Below are positions 36,294-45,357 of a stretch of 64,000 nt of DNA, one piece after another. The DNA comes from an uncultured Alphaproteobacteria bacterium (GTDB taxonomy: Bacteria; Pseudomonadota; Alphaproteobacteria; Micavibrionales; Micavibrionaceae): positions 99,791 to 163,790 of the forward strand of contig CALDTV010000016.1 in NCBI GenBank assembly GCA_937923625.1, in the 5' to 3' direction. The notes under the pieces are model-generated. The model had not been told where the DNA came from. It saw only the letters and a list, made by a program, of their open reading frames with translations, and searched no databases. The translations under genes were made by a program, and so were the position numbers. Numbering within the stretch: the first letter of the stretch is position 1; the number at the start of each line of letters is the position of its first letter.

Positions 36294-36390
36294 CTTAAAA
36301 CACCTATAGCACCTTGACAGTGAGGGCAAAAAGCTTTTTTTATAGCAACGCTTTAATCACGTTTAAACGCGCTTGTTCTTTATTTTTAGT

Positions 36391-36476
36391 GGAGGGATGG
36401 TCGAGTGGTTAAAGGCAGCGGACTGTAACTCCGCCCGCGTAAGCGTACGTAGGTTCGAATCCTACTCCCTCCACCA
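36391..36476 (+). tRNA. tRNA-Tyr (GTA)
   Basis: Class II tRNA with a long variable arm. Acceptor GGAGGGA (36391-36397) pairs with TCCCTCC (36466-36472), followed by A and encoded CCA (36474-36476). Anticodon GTA in GACTGTAACTC, TpsiC loop GGTTCGAATCC. Its 3' end is the integration site of the downstream element. Confidence 0.95.
36458..36476 (+). other. attL: left attachment site in the tRNA-Tyr 3' end
   Basis: AATCCTACTCCCTCCACCA, repeated at 49103-49121 with one mismatch (A/G at position 7). The crossover lies in the T arm/acceptor end, so tRNA function is kept after insertion. Confidence 0.85.
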
Positions 36477-36540
36477 CTTGCTTTATAAGCCACTGATATT
36501 ATTTAACTTACTGATATAATTATTGTTTTTTCTTCGTTTT

Positions 36541-36561
36541 GGTACACAAACATGGTACACA
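36541..36561 (+). promoter_or_regulatory. GGTACACA direct repeat pair, left end of element
   Basis: GGTACACA at 36541-36548 and 36554-36561, spaced 13 bases, between attL and the integrase start. The same pair with the same spacing recurs at 49022-49042. Such repeats at both ends fit integrase arm-type binding sites; they also overlap the integrase promoter. Confidence 0.6.
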
Positions 36562-36576
36562 CGAGGAATGGAAGAA

Positions 36577-38280
36577 ATGGCAAAAATCCCCGGATTACAA
36601 AGGCGTGGCGAACGATATCACCTGCGCTTACGTGTGCCACAAGACCTCATTGAACATTACCAAAAGAAAGAGATTAAGGAGGCCTTAGATACCTCCGATT
36701 TCAGCACTGCGAGAAAGCGGCTTTTGAAGCGTCGAGGTCAGCTTGAAGAAGAATTTGACCAAATTCGCTTTCTATTAGAGGAAGCCAATAAGAACGCCGA
36801 CATGCTCTCGACCTATTCAGACTATCAGCTTCGGGATATTGCGCGTGAATGGTTTATTGAAAATCAAAGGAAGTTATCTCGAACGGAGAAAAATGAAACA
36901 GCCTTTAATATTACACATCAGGACTATGTTCATGAACTTGAAAATTACAAAACTATATATACCAATGAAGTTGATGGCGTAAGAAATGACAGCGAACCGC
37001 ATCATGGTGAAACACAGACAATGCGCTTTCTGGCTCGAAAAAACATAACCTATAATCACCAATCAGAAAATTTTGAAAAATTGGGACATTTGTTAAGTCG
37101 CGCTTTGCTTGAGAGTACGCAAAGGGAGTTGAGAAAAGCAAAGCACCAACCTGTAAGAGTTATTGACACGTTATTCAATGTTCAAACCGTAGAAACGGGA
37201 AATTTTGATACAAAACATATGACCGTAAAGGAGCTGTGCGAGGAGTATTTGAATAATCCAGAGGCTAATCGAACTCAAGTCACAATCGAGGGGTACAGAA
37301 TAGTACAGCGCGTTTTGTTTCAATTTTTGGGTAAGGATAGGTTTATTTCGGAGGTAAGTCGAAGTGATTGCCGCAAAATTAAGGCTCTTATTCTAAAAAT
37401 GCCTACAAATGCAACAAAAAGATATCCCAATAAGTCTATCGAAGAAGCAATCGAGTTAGGTAAGCAGGACAATGCGCCGACCTTAGCGAGTAAGACGGCT
37501 AACAATTATATTAACTACATGTCCGCAATTTTTAATTACGCTCTCGATGAAGAGTACATCAATACAAATCCAGCCCGTAAGCTCGGTCTTAAAGACCAAA
37601 ATGAAAAAGAAAAACATAATCCTTTTTCTATCGAAGAACTAAATATTATTTTTCATGCGCCTCTTTATACAGGCTGCGTTGATGATAAGAGTAATTATTA
37701 CAAAAAGGGTAATAATCATCCACGCGGCACTCGATTTTGGATACCTCTTATCTCTTTATTTTCTGGTATGCGATTGAATGAGATATGTCAGCTTTATTTA
37801 TCTGATATTATAACCGTAGATAATGTAATCTGCTTTTCTGTGAACCATGATGGCCCAGATAAAAAAGTGAAAACATCAGGTTCTGTTAGAAAAGTACCGA
37901 TACATAAAGAATTAATAAGAATGGGATTTCTAGAATTTGTTGATGAACAAAAGAAAGGAAATAATAAGAGGCTTTTTCCTGAGCTAAAATATACTGAAAA
38001 AGCAGGATATGGAGATGCTTTTTCTAAATGGTACTCTCGGTTTTTGAAAAAAACAGGCGTTAAAAACGAAAAGAACGCCTTTCATAGCTTTAGGCATACA
38101 TTTAGACATGTACTCCGTAAATTGGAGTGTAATGAAGAAACTCTTGAAGCTGTTGGCGGGTGGGCAACAGGACCACAAACTCATAAAAAATATGGGGGTG
38201 AATACCCAATTGATTTGTTAGATAAGTACGTTCAGCAAGTGGAGTATGAAGGCTTAGACCTATCACATTTGTACAAATAG
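36577..38280 (+). CDS. int: tyrosine integrase of the tRNA-Tyr element
   Basis: About 567 residues from ATG 36577 with GAGGAATGG upstream; ATG 36568 is possible. N-terminal DUF6538-type domain (IPGLQRRGERYHLRLRVPQDLIEHYQKKEIKEALDTSDF), core-binding helices near residue 215-330 (MTVKELCEEYLNNPE), catalytic domain with Arg in SLFSGMRLNEICQLY, HSFRHTFRH (His-x-x-Arg-His), and the nucleophile Tyr in HKKYGGEYP. Longer than the usual 400 residues because of an insertion between the first two domains. Adjacent to attL and oriented away from the tRNA, as usual for such elements. Confidence 0.93.
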   Translation: MAKIPGLQRRGERYHLRLRVPQDLIEHYQKKEIKEALDTSDFSTARKRLLKRRGQLEEEFDQIRFLLEEANKNADMLSTYSDYQLRDIAREWFIENQRKLSRTEKNETAFNITHQDYVHELENYKTIYTNEVDGVRNDSEPHHGETQTMRFLARKNITYNHQSENFEKLGHLLSRALLESTQRELRKAKHQPVRVIDTLFNVQTVETGNFDTKHMTVKELCEEYLNNPEANRTQVTIEGYRIVQRVLFQFLGKDRFISEVSRSDCRKIKALILKMPTNATKRYPNKSIEEAIELGKQDNAPTLASKTANNYINYMSAIFNYALDEEYINTNPARKLGLKDQNEKEKHNPFSIEELNIIFHAPLYTGCVDDKSNYYKKGNNHPRGTRFWIPLISLFSGMRLNEICQLYLSDIITVDNVICFSVNHDGPDKKVKTSGSVRKVPIHKELIRMGFLEFVDEQKKGNNKRLFPELKYTEKAGYGDAFSKWYSRFLKKTGVKNEKNAFHSFRHTFRHVLRKLECNEETLEAVGGWATGPQTHKKYGGEYPIDLLDKYVQQVEYEGLDLSHLYK

Positions 38281-38310
38281 ATTTTAGTCCGTATACCAAG
38301 GAGGGTAGGA

Positions 38311-39399
38311 TTGGTCGTCAATATTACAACAAAAGAGAAGCCAGATTTTTTGGTTAATCCCCACGCTTACCTTCAAGGCTTTGATGATGAGTATATCGCG
38401 CATACAAATCTTGATACTGGATTTCATTTAACGCGCCCTTTTTTGGATAAGATTGAAATATTTGCTTCCCCTAAAATGACAGATGAGGAAAAGCATCGGC
38501 TATTTAATTTGGATGAATTAAACAAAGCAGATTTCCTAAGTGTTACCGAAAACAAAAAGAACAATACTCAGAAGTCCAAGTATAAAAAACACTATCAAAT
38601 CATGTTTGATGATGGGCGCACACAACTTGAACTCTTCTTTGAAAACCAAGATGTAAAGAACATAAACTCTTATAAATACCGCTTTATGAAACTGGTATTC
38701 AATCCATGGAAAAGTGGGGTAAGTGGGATTGAGAAGATAAGAAAGTTTTATAATACAATACTGCCGTCAGATGATTTTGATAAAATGCTTTTAGCGAAAG
38801 CTTCAATCGGAAGCATAGACATCGCCGTTGATATTATTGGAATAGATATTGTTAATTTGTCACTCAACACTAATACAGATTACAGGCTGTTTACTATCCA
38901 AACCAAAGAGGGAAAAATTTCAACAGCCTATACGAAAGATAGTACGAAAAAATACACGAATTTAAAATCTTACGATAAGACTGCCCTAGCTGTTAGTGAT
39001 GATAGATATGTAAGGCTTATTAATAAAAAAACCCCGATTACGCGAATAGAAAAAACGAGAGAGTTCAAACAATCTAAAAATGCCAAAAATATTGAAACCC
39101 TTATGCAGTCTCAAAACCCTTTTGGGATAGAGGTCAATTGGATAAGACCTGAGCTTGAGAAAGTCATCTTTGATGGAGGCAAAAACAATGAGTTATGGCG
39201 GTCATTTATTAGAGGGGTTTCTCACTCTGGATTAGAAGAAGCCGTGGCTATTCTTGATGAAGAGAATAAAGAATTATTTAGGGCAAAGTTTGTAAAACAT
39301 AAGCTCAACATTTTCGAATTTTATAATAATACTGAAAATTGGAGGGCTAATTTCCAAAAATCTGTATTGTTGTCGGGGCTTGTAAAAAAATGCAATTAA
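38311..39399 (+). CDS. putative replication initiator (Rep-like) of the element
   Basis: 362 residues, TTG start at 38311 with GGAGGG six bases upstream. The block KASIGSIDIAVDIIGIDIVNL, followed by YTKDSTKKYTNLKSYDKTALA and TRIEKTREFKQS, resembles replication initiators of filamentous-phage/plasmid type (R-x-D-x-a-x-D, then K-x-Y-D-K and R-x-E). No HUH pair is obvious, so the assignment rests on these blocks and context. A double palindrome lies at its stop (39391-39465), where an origin could be. Charged, no membrane segment. Confidence 0.45.
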   Translation: MVVNITTKEKPDFLVNPHAYLQGFDDEYIAHTNLDTGFHLTRPFLDKIEIFASPKMTDEEKHRLFNLDELNKADFLSVTENKKNNTQKSKYKKHYQIMFDDGRTQLELFFENQDVKNINSYKYRFMKLVFNPWKSGVSGIEKIRKFYNTILPSDDFDKMLLAKASIGSIDIAVDIIGIDIVNLSLNTNTDYRLFTIQTKEGKISTAYTKDSTKKYTNLKSYDKTALAVSDDRYVRLINKKTPITRIEKTREFKQSKNAKNIETLMQSQNPFGIEVNWIRPELEKVIFDGGKNNELWRSFIRGVSHSGLEEAVAILDEENKELFRAKFVKHKLNIFEFYNNTENWRANFQKSVLLSGLVKKCN

Positions 39400-39465
39400 T
39401 TGCAATCGAAATATCCTGTCTAACAAGGGGGGATTTTTACGAAGGCTAATTTGCAATCAATTGCA
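39391..39465. repeat. paired palindrome site, copy 1
   Basis: TGCAATTAATTGCA (39391-39404) and TGCAATCAATTGCA (39452-39465), centres 61 bases apart, with AAATATCC and a run ACAAGGGGGG between. A second site with the same layout is at 45358-45432. Candidate origin, resolution or operator site. Confidence 0.7.
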
Positions 39466-39555
39466 ATAATGCGGGGCTATTTGTCGGAATTGGCTTTACT
39501 GGTCGGTTTAAAAGACTAGCGTTTTCGTAGCTTAACAACTACGAGGACGTTTTTT

Positions 39556-40659
39556 ATGTGGCTGATTGATTGGGAACAAGAAATACTAAGTAGATTGGTG
39601 CGTTTTGATTTTAATACACCCCCTGCCATACCGTCAGGATTGGTAGAAGCAGGCAAATGGATAGCGGCAAGCCAAGTCCAGAAGTCAGTCCGCCGTAATC
39701 AACTGGATTTGGCTTTAAAGGCTTCCTTTTCTCTAAAGCACTTAGACCCACAAAAACTATGGAACCGTTTACGGGTAATTGTACAGGAAGATTGCTGTTG
39801 TAATCTCCATTTGGTCGGAATGGTTTTATGGCTCGCGGGAAAGAAAGCATGGCGAAAGAATAACGGCGGAGAGGATAAAATACTCGCATGGGCTATAACT
39901 GAACTTTGTCATTCAGAAAAATCCAGAGTAGCCAATGATATGCTTTGTCTGGTCAATTACCACCCTGATTATATCGAGGCATGTCACAGACTGGCGGATT
40001 ATTCCCAAGCTGAACTAGAAGAAGTTATTCTAAACCCTGATGGGGATGCGCTTCATAAAGTTATATCCGCTTGGTATATTGCGGGAATTCATAAAAGAAG
40101 CGCATACAATCTGCTTGAGCGTAAAGGCTCTCCACAAGTCCTTATTTCGCTTTTATCCCACATGGGGGTTCCTGATTGGATTTGTGATATTACGCGCATG
40201 GGTTTAGGCAAAGGAGAAGGTCATGCTATATCACTCGCATTGGCGTGGCTTCACCAATATAATGAAAAGACGCAAATCATTGATGAATGTGAAAGCCCTT
40301 CTATTCAAATCGGGGAATGGAATAGCGAAGCATACGATATTCATACCAGAACAGGGGGCAGAGCCTATAATCTCTTTTTAAAGCAAAACTCCCAAATCAA
40401 ATCTTTTCTTAATCATCATTTTAAAGACAAAAACCATAGTGCCATTATCGGTCACAGCGTATTCACTATTGAAGGACATTTAATAAACAGCAGAGCCATC
40501 TACCCCAAAGAGAGAAAACTCACTCACAAGGCTTTAGAAAGCTATGTTGACCCTAATTTTATCGGTGATGTAAGGACGGACTTAACAGCCATGATTGAAG
40601 AGAACTTTGACAAAATTCATGACGCTAGAAAAGCTTTATGGGAGATAGAAAATGCTTAA
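39556..40659 (+). CDS. hypothetical helical protein resembling the RarA/MgsA C-terminal domain
   Basis: 367 residues. QVQKSVRRNQLDLALKASFSLKHLDPQKLWNRLRVIVQEDCCCNLHLVGMVLWLAGKKAW resembles the MgsA/RarA C-terminal tetramerisation domain (K-x-x-R-x-x-x-x-x-A-x-Y-x-L ... R-R-L ... A-x-E-D-I-G), but no AAA+ ATPase part is present. The rest is helical with no further family recognised. It ends eight bases after the start of the next gene, so the two are translationally coupled; a role in DNA maintenance of the element is inference. Confidence 0.5.
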   Translation: MWLIDWEQEILSRLVRFDFNTPPAIPSGLVEAGKWIAASQVQKSVRRNQLDLALKASFSLKHLDPQKLWNRLRVIVQEDCCCNLHLVGMVLWLAGKKAWRKNNGGEDKILAWAITELCHSEKSRVANDMLCLVNYHPDYIEACHRLADYSQAELEEVILNPDGDALHKVISAWYIAGIHKRSAYNLLERKGSPQVLISLLSHMGVPDWICDITRMGLGKGEGHAISLALAWLHQYNEKTQIIDECESPSIQIGEWNSEAYDIHTRTGGRAYNLFLKQNSQIKSFLNHHFKDKNHSAIIGHSVFTIEGHLINSRAIYPKERKLTHKALESYVDPNFIGDVRTDLTAMIEENFDKIHDARKALWEIENA

Positions 40660-41587
40660 TCAGATTTCTCATTCTTCAACAAATCATGTAGCAGAGCGTA
40701 AGCAGGAACGCTTTGAGGCACTGATACAGAACTCACTGTCTAAAAATTCAAGAATAGCGTTAGAGGCGGATTTAAAGCACTTCGAAAACTGGGGCGGTTC
40801 TGTTCCCTCCACAGTAGAACAAATGATTGAATATGTTCTATATCACGAAGGTAAATACACCGTTGCGACCTTAAAGCGACGTCTAGCGTCCCTATCGAAA
40901 CTCCACAATATCAGGGGGTATAATAACCCTATATCCAGCGAGATGGTGAAGATGGCAGTAAAGGGCTTTACGCGGGAACATGGGAAACCTCAATATCAAG
41001 TAAAGCCCCTTCTCAAAGAAGATTTAATCCATGTTCTGAATTTCATACCAGATACGACAAAAGGAAAGAGAGATACGGCTTTGCTGCTTTTAGGTTTTAG
41101 TGCCGCATTACGGCGTTCGGAATTATGTCGTATAAAATGCTCCGATTTAGAGTTCACAGATAGAGGGCTAGTTTTAACTCTTACCAAATCAAAAACAGAC
41201 CAGACAGGGCAAGGGCGTAAAATCGGCATCCCCTATGGAAGGGGGAATGTATGTCCGGTACAAGCCGTGAAAGACTGGCAAGCAACTCTTGGGGGTAGAG
41301 AGTATTTATTTCCGGCAATTACAAAGGGCGGGAATATTCGAGATGGTCATATATCTGATAGAGCGATTGCAGATATCATAAAACATTACGCCAAGAAATC
41401 AGGCTTAAATTATCAAAGATACTCAGGCCATAGTTTACGGGCAGGATTGGCAACTAGCGCGGCGATGTGCGGGGTATCTTCACACAAGATTAGGCAACAA
41501 ACAGGCCATAAGTCTGACACCATGCTATCGCGCTATATTCGTGATGGAGATTTATTTACGGATAATGCCTCTGGACACATCTTCTAA
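40652..41587 (+). CDS. second tyrosine recombinase of the element
   Basis: 311 residues. SAM-like core-binding domain residues 15-110 (FEALIQNSLSKNSRIALEADLKHFENWGGSVPSTVEQMIEYV), catalytic domain with LLLLGFSAALRRSELCRIKCSDLEF (first Arg), SKTDQTGQGRKIGIPYG (Lys hairpin), YSGHSLRAGLATSAAMCG (HxxR), QQTGHKSDTMLSRYIRDG (GH and nucleophile Tyr). XerC/D-like size; all catalytic residues are present. Overlaps the previous gene by eight bases. It could resolve or invert DNA at the paired palindromes, or work on the structured region right after it. Confidence 0.9.
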   Translation: MLNQISHSSTNHVAERKQERFEALIQNSLSKNSRIALEADLKHFENWGGSVPSTVEQMIEYVLYHEGKYTVATLKRRLASLSKLHNIRGYNNPISSEMVKMAVKGFTREHGKPQYQVKPLLKEDLIHVLNFIPDTTKGKRDTALLLLGFSAALRRSELCRIKCSDLEFTDRGLVLTLTKSKTDQTGQGRKIGIPYGRGNVCPVQAVKDWQATLGGREYLFPAITKGGNIRDGHISDRAIADIIKHYAKKSGLNYQRYSGHSLRAGLATSAAMCGVSSHKIRQQTGHKSDTMLSRYIRDGDLFTDNASGHIF

Positions 41588-41648
41588 ATCCTTGCCTGTT
41601 CAGGTTTTTCTCATTATCGTAATTTTATGGACTTGCCTTTGATTAGGT

Positions 41649-41831
41649 GAGTGCTGGGGCGTTGTAACCCCACTCGTGCGGCTGACAGCATCCAGCCGTT
41701 ACCAACGATGCCTTCTCGACACTTGTCGGGGAGGCGGACGGAATATAATAGCGCCTAGCGTAAATACGCCGCGCCATTCACGAGATGGTTACAAACTCCC
41801 CGGCTCCAGAGAGAAATCTCGGAGCCGTTTT
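41649..41831 (+). ncRNA. candidate structured RNA downstream of the recombinase
   Basis: GC-richer than its surroundings, no convincing reading frame. A two-part closing helix GTAACC / GGTTAC (41664-41669 with 41787-41792) and CTCGTG / CACGAG (41673-41678 with 41779-41784) encloses three hairpins: CGGCTG/CAGCCG (41679-41698), an 11-bp stem CCTTCTCGACA/TGTCGGGGAGG with two GU pairs (41711-41734), and GCGTA/TACGC inside GCGC/GCGC (41751-41774). It ends at a terminator hairpin with a GAAA loop. An alternative local GGGG/CCCC hairpin at 41656-41671 competes with the outer helix. Known RNAs such as int-alpA occur next to integrases, but I cannot match this one. Confidence 0.6.
41801..41831 (+). 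terminator. intrinsic terminator with GAAA tetraloop
   Basis: CGGCTCC (41801-41807) pairs with GGAGCCG (41821-41827); an A bulge is followed by GAGA/TCTC closed by a GAAA loop; then TTTT. Ends the candidate RNA and the recombinase transcript 30 bases before the next gene. Confidence 0.85.
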
Positions 41832-41857
41832 GCTAAACAAACGGGAGGAAGTAAGAA

Positions 41858-43066
41858 GTGGCATCAATTAAAATCTTGGGAGGAGATATTCCAAAACAAA
41901 CGGCTTCGTATCTGTTTGGCATATTGACAATTAAAGGGAATGATAAGAAATCTCAAACCTACGTTTCAAAAGAAGCGATTAAGGTTATAGAAAAAGTTTC
42001 CGAGCATAAGAAAAGCATAACATTCAAAGTAACCCTTAAAGACGAAACTAATTTTTTAGGCACCGCTAGTCGTAAAGTATATGACAGTTTGGTCGCGGAC
42101 CAAATGACATCAGCGCAGTCAGGCGCGAATGGTAAGATGACAGAGTATTCAACTTCAAATTCCCAACCTTCACCGTTGGTCAGCAATAAAGAGCCTTTAA
42201 TTGATGTTCAGAAAGAAAAGAGTGCCGCGTTAAATGCGTTGGCATGGTTTGGTGCTATAATTCTTATCTTACTATCTTTTATATATTGGGGTGATGGGGA
42301 TTATTTAACTGCCATATCTTTTTTAGGCGCAGGTCTAGTCTTATCACCCTTAATGAAAAAGTGGATGCCGGTCCCTTTTGCCAAGAAAAAAGGGTGGATT
42401 GTGTTTGGCCTTATTATTTTAGGCTCATTGTTAGAACCCTCAAGTAAAAGTAATTATCCCGTACAGACAAGCGCCGTTAATACTCCAAATAAACAAGTTA
42501 GTGTGAGTGAAGCCGATGCTATAGAACAGGCTGAGATTGCGGCAGCATCTAAGAAAGCATCAGAAAATGAAAACTACATCAATCAAATAAATCGTGAGAT
42601 TGAATTGCTCTCGAAACCTGTTAGTGAACGGGATAAGGATACATTTAAATCCATAAAGAACATGCAAGCTAAAATACTCAGCTTTGCGATTTTGGCAGGT
42701 ATGATTAGGCAAGCTGAAACGATGGATTTGACAGAGGAACAAAATAAAAGGGTGGAGACATTAAGGACAAAGGTTGTGGCGGAGCAAAGAAGAGTGTTCC
42801 CTAAAATGCGCGATAAGTACGGGCCTTTGGCAAGACAAGCATTATGGGAGAATGACATTCATGTAAGAACCACAGGTAATAAATACAGCACGATTACTTA
42901 CTCTTGGCACATGTTAGCCGCGAACAAGAATAAGCAGCAGTTGTACAACACTATTTTTGAGGAGTTAATGTTATTCCGCTTCAAGGAGGTACGAATGAGT
43001 TGGTATAAGGGGCAGGATGAATTCACATACTGGAAGATACCTTCGAAAGATGATGGGATATTTTAG
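41858..43066 (+). CDS. hypothetical membrane protein
   Basis: 402 residues, GTG start at 41858 with GGGAGGA upstream. An N-terminal soluble domain of about 115 residues (IKILGGDIPKQTASYLFGILTI, beta-rich) is followed by hydrophobic segments near residues 130-195 (AWFGAIILILLSFIYWG, AISFLGAGLVLSPLM, IVFGLIILGSLL), then a coiled helical stretch (NYINQINREIELLSKPVSERDKDTFKSIKN) and a C-terminal domain. I do not recognise a family. It could be a membrane-anchored host-interaction protein of the element. Confidence 0.55.
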   Translation: MASIKILGGDIPKQTASYLFGILTIKGNDKKSQTYVSKEAIKVIEKVSEHKKSITFKVTLKDETNFLGTASRKVYDSLVADQMTSAQSGANGKMTEYSTSNSQPSPLVSNKEPLIDVQKEKSAALNALAWFGAIILILLSFIYWGDGDYLTAISFLGAGLVLSPLMKKWMPVPFAKKKGWIVFGLIILGSLLEPSSKSNYPVQTSAVNTPNKQVSVSEADAIEQAEIAAASKKASENENYINQINREIELLSKPVSERDKDTFKSIKNMQAKILSFAILAGMIRQAETMDLTEEQNKRVETLRTKVVAEQRRVFPKMRDKYGPLARQALWENDIHVRTTGNKYSTITYSWHMLAANKNKQQLYNTIFEELMLFRFKEVRMSWYKGQDEFTYWKIPSKDDGIF

Positions 43067-43165
43067 TTGTACTAAGAAGTCAGTCCTGCCGTGTATTTTA
43101 GTTTGATTAATGGTATCATCAAATACGTTCAAAAAATAAAACTTTGCTATATATTTCGAGAAAAT

Positions 43166-43801
43166 ATGGGTGGAATTAATTCAGGTAGACGACAAACAAG
43201 TAATAAAAGGCGAGTAGAGAATTGTCTTTGTTTGGATATTTGCACCTTAAATAATGAGCAGAATTATTTTAGTGAGAATATTTTATCTCTATCATGGGAT
43301 ACGACACTCCTTTGCTCACCAGAGCGGTCAAATTTAATTCTGTACTTAGACACCTCGTTAATTAAATTTGAAAGTAGAATTCTATGCGAACAGCGCATAG
43401 TGCCAAGTGGTAAAACCGAGTTCTATAATATTGACATTGAATACACCTACCCTAACTTTGGCGGCACAAGAATATGGTTCAAATGTCCGGTAACAAAAAA
43501 ACGAACTACGAAGCTGTTTCTTCCAATCGGTTCTACGTACTTTGCATCCAGAGAAGCCTACGACTTAGTATATCAATATCAGTATGAGGCAGGGATACTT
43601 CCTCATGTGGCGCGTAAACAAAAACTTGAAAAGCAGGTGCAAATGATAAATGGATATTATGCTCGTCCTAAAGGGATGCACAAAAAGATATTTACAAATA
43701 TAATTTCAAAGATAGATACAGCTCACAACTTATCCATGGTTGAAATGGATTTATATACCAATAAACTGCATACCCACTGGAGCAAAAATCCGATTGAGTA
43801 A
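43166..43801 (+). CDS. mobile-element protein of the GGxNSGRR family
   Basis: 211 residues from ATG 43166, where MGGINSGRRQTSNKRRVENCLCLDI fits the common family opening. The body has IEYTYPNFGGTRIWFKCPVTKKRTTKLFLPIGSTYFASREAYDLVYQYQYE, matching a widespread phage/ICE-encoded protein of unknown role in which FGG-R-WF-CP and a second C-x-x-C normally form a zinc site; here some cysteines are replaced (Ala, Glu), so zinc binding may be lost. Upstream in-frame residues to 43091 have no supporting start site. Confidence 0.6.
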   Translation: MGGINSGRRQTSNKRRVENCLCLDICTLNNEQNYFSENILSLSWDTTLLCSPERSNLILYLDTSLIKFESRILCEQRIVPSGKTEFYNIDIEYTYPNFGGTRIWFKCPVTKKRTTKLFLPIGSTYFASREAYDLVYQYQYEAGILPHVARKQKLEKQVQMINGYYARPKGMHKKIFTNIISKIDTAHNLSMVEMDLYTNKLHTHWSKNPIE

Positions 43802-43825
43802 TGCAGTAAGTGGTTTAAGTGGGAT

Positions 43826-45172
43826 TTAGTCATCAATGAAATCTCTATTATGCACGGTGTAGCACCCATCTACTTTTTTATCAACGGCATAACCTAGCAG
43901 GGAGAGTTTACTTCTTAGCATTTTATAAGGAATAGAGTAATTCTTTTTAATGTTTTCATTTACCCATCTCTCCAATCGCACCCGAAGTTCGGGAAATTTG
44001 ATGTAAGAACCATTTAGTCCCATGGTTTCCTCTTTCATAAAGGCAGCGAGTGGGTCTGCCATATAAAAGAACCTCTCATTAGCTTTAACCATATCTTGCG
44101 GTAAGTATGGGTAAAACCCGCCTTTGTTTATCCTAGATTTAAGAGAAGCGAGGGACTTGGCGATTATTTGTTCTGCCTCTGCTTCAATAATCTTATTGAA
44201 TAAATGAGGGTCAATCATATCTTGCTTGAAGGTATGTTCGAAGGGAATAATACAAACACGGCGTTTCATGCCATGCGAAGTATCCTCACATAAAGGGTAA
44301 TCGTTACCAGCGATAATAGGGAGGGCGGAGGTCATGAAAGTGATTTTGCTTTTATACACATCACGGGCACTAATCGCCTTTTCTTCTGACATTTTCTTTA
44401 TCATCCCTGTATCAAGTTTAAGATTGATATCCATATCATCATCAATAAAGGCTTTCTTACCCATTAAACCGATATTGTTGAATTTATCTTTTGCAAAGGT
44501 CTTAATTTGAGCCTGTATAACGGCATCCTGACCGATAAGATTAGATATGACTTTTAGTAAGAGGCTTTTTCCATTGGCACCTCCCCCAATCAACATCACA
44601 AAAAGCGGGTACGTTCTGATGCCTGATAAGATGTAGCCGATTAGTTCATATATAAACTCGACCAGCTCGTCAGGATTTTCAGCATTTTGAAATATCTCGT
44701 GGAGTGTATTGTCAAATAAAGGGCAGTTCGTATTTTCAATAAATGAATAAGATGAACAGCCTAACGCATAGTCGTAACATGAATGATTTTTCAGGGTGGC
44801 TTCACCCGTTTCTTTATCAATATGGAGCGTACCGTTATTAAAATTAACCAATGTGTTTGTTTGGAGAATTTTGTTCTTAAACTCGTCATTGATGCTGACG
44901 ATATCCTTAATGGCTTGGATAGTGTCCGAGATTGCTCTTTTAAGTGAGCCTGAATATCCACCATTTTCTTGCAAGTAATGACTTACCATGCTTCGTAGGG
45001 CGGCCTCCTCAATCGGTTCCCAGAACTTCCCTCTATAAATGAAGAAGTCTTTATCCGTAAGGCGTGTAATATTATGACCCTGCTTTTTAAAAGACTGTAG
45101 ATACTGTGCGGCCATTTTAAAGGTTGGTTCGTTTGAGTTGAGGTGCAGGTTTAGTGTGTTTGCTTCAATCAT
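43826..45172 (-). CDS. D5-type (phage/plasmid primase-helicase) SF3 helicase without primase domain
   Basis: 448 residues. LFVMLIGGGANGKSLLLKVISNLIG is the Walker A of D5/P4-type SF3 helicases, KKAFIDDDMDINLKLDTGMIKKMSEEKAISARDVYK holds the Walker B and motif C region, and ITFMTSALPIIAGNDYPLCEDTSHGMKRRVCIIPFEHTF is the family sensor with the Arg finger. The N-terminus (residues 1-110) is a short D5_N-like region; there is no archaeo-eukaryotic or TOPRIM primase domain. Replicates the excised element with a host primase or the Rep-like protein. Reverse strand and convergent with the GGxNSGRR gene; its upstream region contains the paired palindrome site. Confidence 0.9.
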   Translation of the reverse strand: MIEANTLNLHLNSNEPTFKMAAQYLQSFKKQGHNITRLTDKDFFIYRGKFWEPIEEAALRSMVSHYLQENGGYSGSLKRAISDTIQAIKDIVSINDEFKNKILQTNTLVNFNNGTLHIDKETGEATLKNHSCYDYALGCSSYSFIENTNCPLFDNTLHEIFQNAENPDELVEFIYELIGYILSGIRTYPLFVMLIGGGANGKSLLLKVISNLIGQDAVIQAQIKTFAKDKFNNIGLMGKKAFIDDDMDINLKLDTGMIKKMSEEKAISARDVYKSKITFMTSALPIIAGNDYPLCEDTSHGMKRRVCIIPFEHTFKQDMIDPHLFNKIIEAEAEQIIAKSLASLKSRINKGGFYPYLPQDMVKANERFFYMADPLAAFMKEETMGLNGSYIKFPELRVRLERWVNENIKKNYSIPYKMLRSKLSLLGYAVDKKVDGCYTVHNRDFIDD

Positions 45173-45198
45173 GTATTCCTCCTTGAATTGAAATCGTT

Positions 45199-45291
45199 AA
45201 AATCTCAAAAAGAGGGATAGAAACAGTGAACAGTCTCAAATACGTAATAGGAGGCAGTCACCATCTCTATCCTCCTTGATATTTGAGATTT
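45199..45291. promoter_or_regulatory. imperfect inverted repeat in the D5 leader
   Basis: AAATCTCAAA at 45199-45208 mirrors TTTGAGATTT at 45282-45291, and inside them GAGGGATAGA (45212-45221) roughly mirrors TCTATCCTCC (45265-45274). The structure covers the D5 5' leader and its ribosome site region; it may act as an operator or an mRNA hairpin. Confidence 0.5.
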
Positions 45292-45357
45292 CTCATATAT
45301 GGCGCAGATGAAGATTAAAAGTCAAGAAAAAAATACAATAAAGTCAATGGGTTAAGG

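Noticed and set aside
41676..41927. 83-codon reading frame across the structured RNA
   Set aside because: It has no ribosome site, crosses the terminator hairpin and overlaps the start of the next gene; the Arg/Ser/Gly-rich translation looks non-coding.
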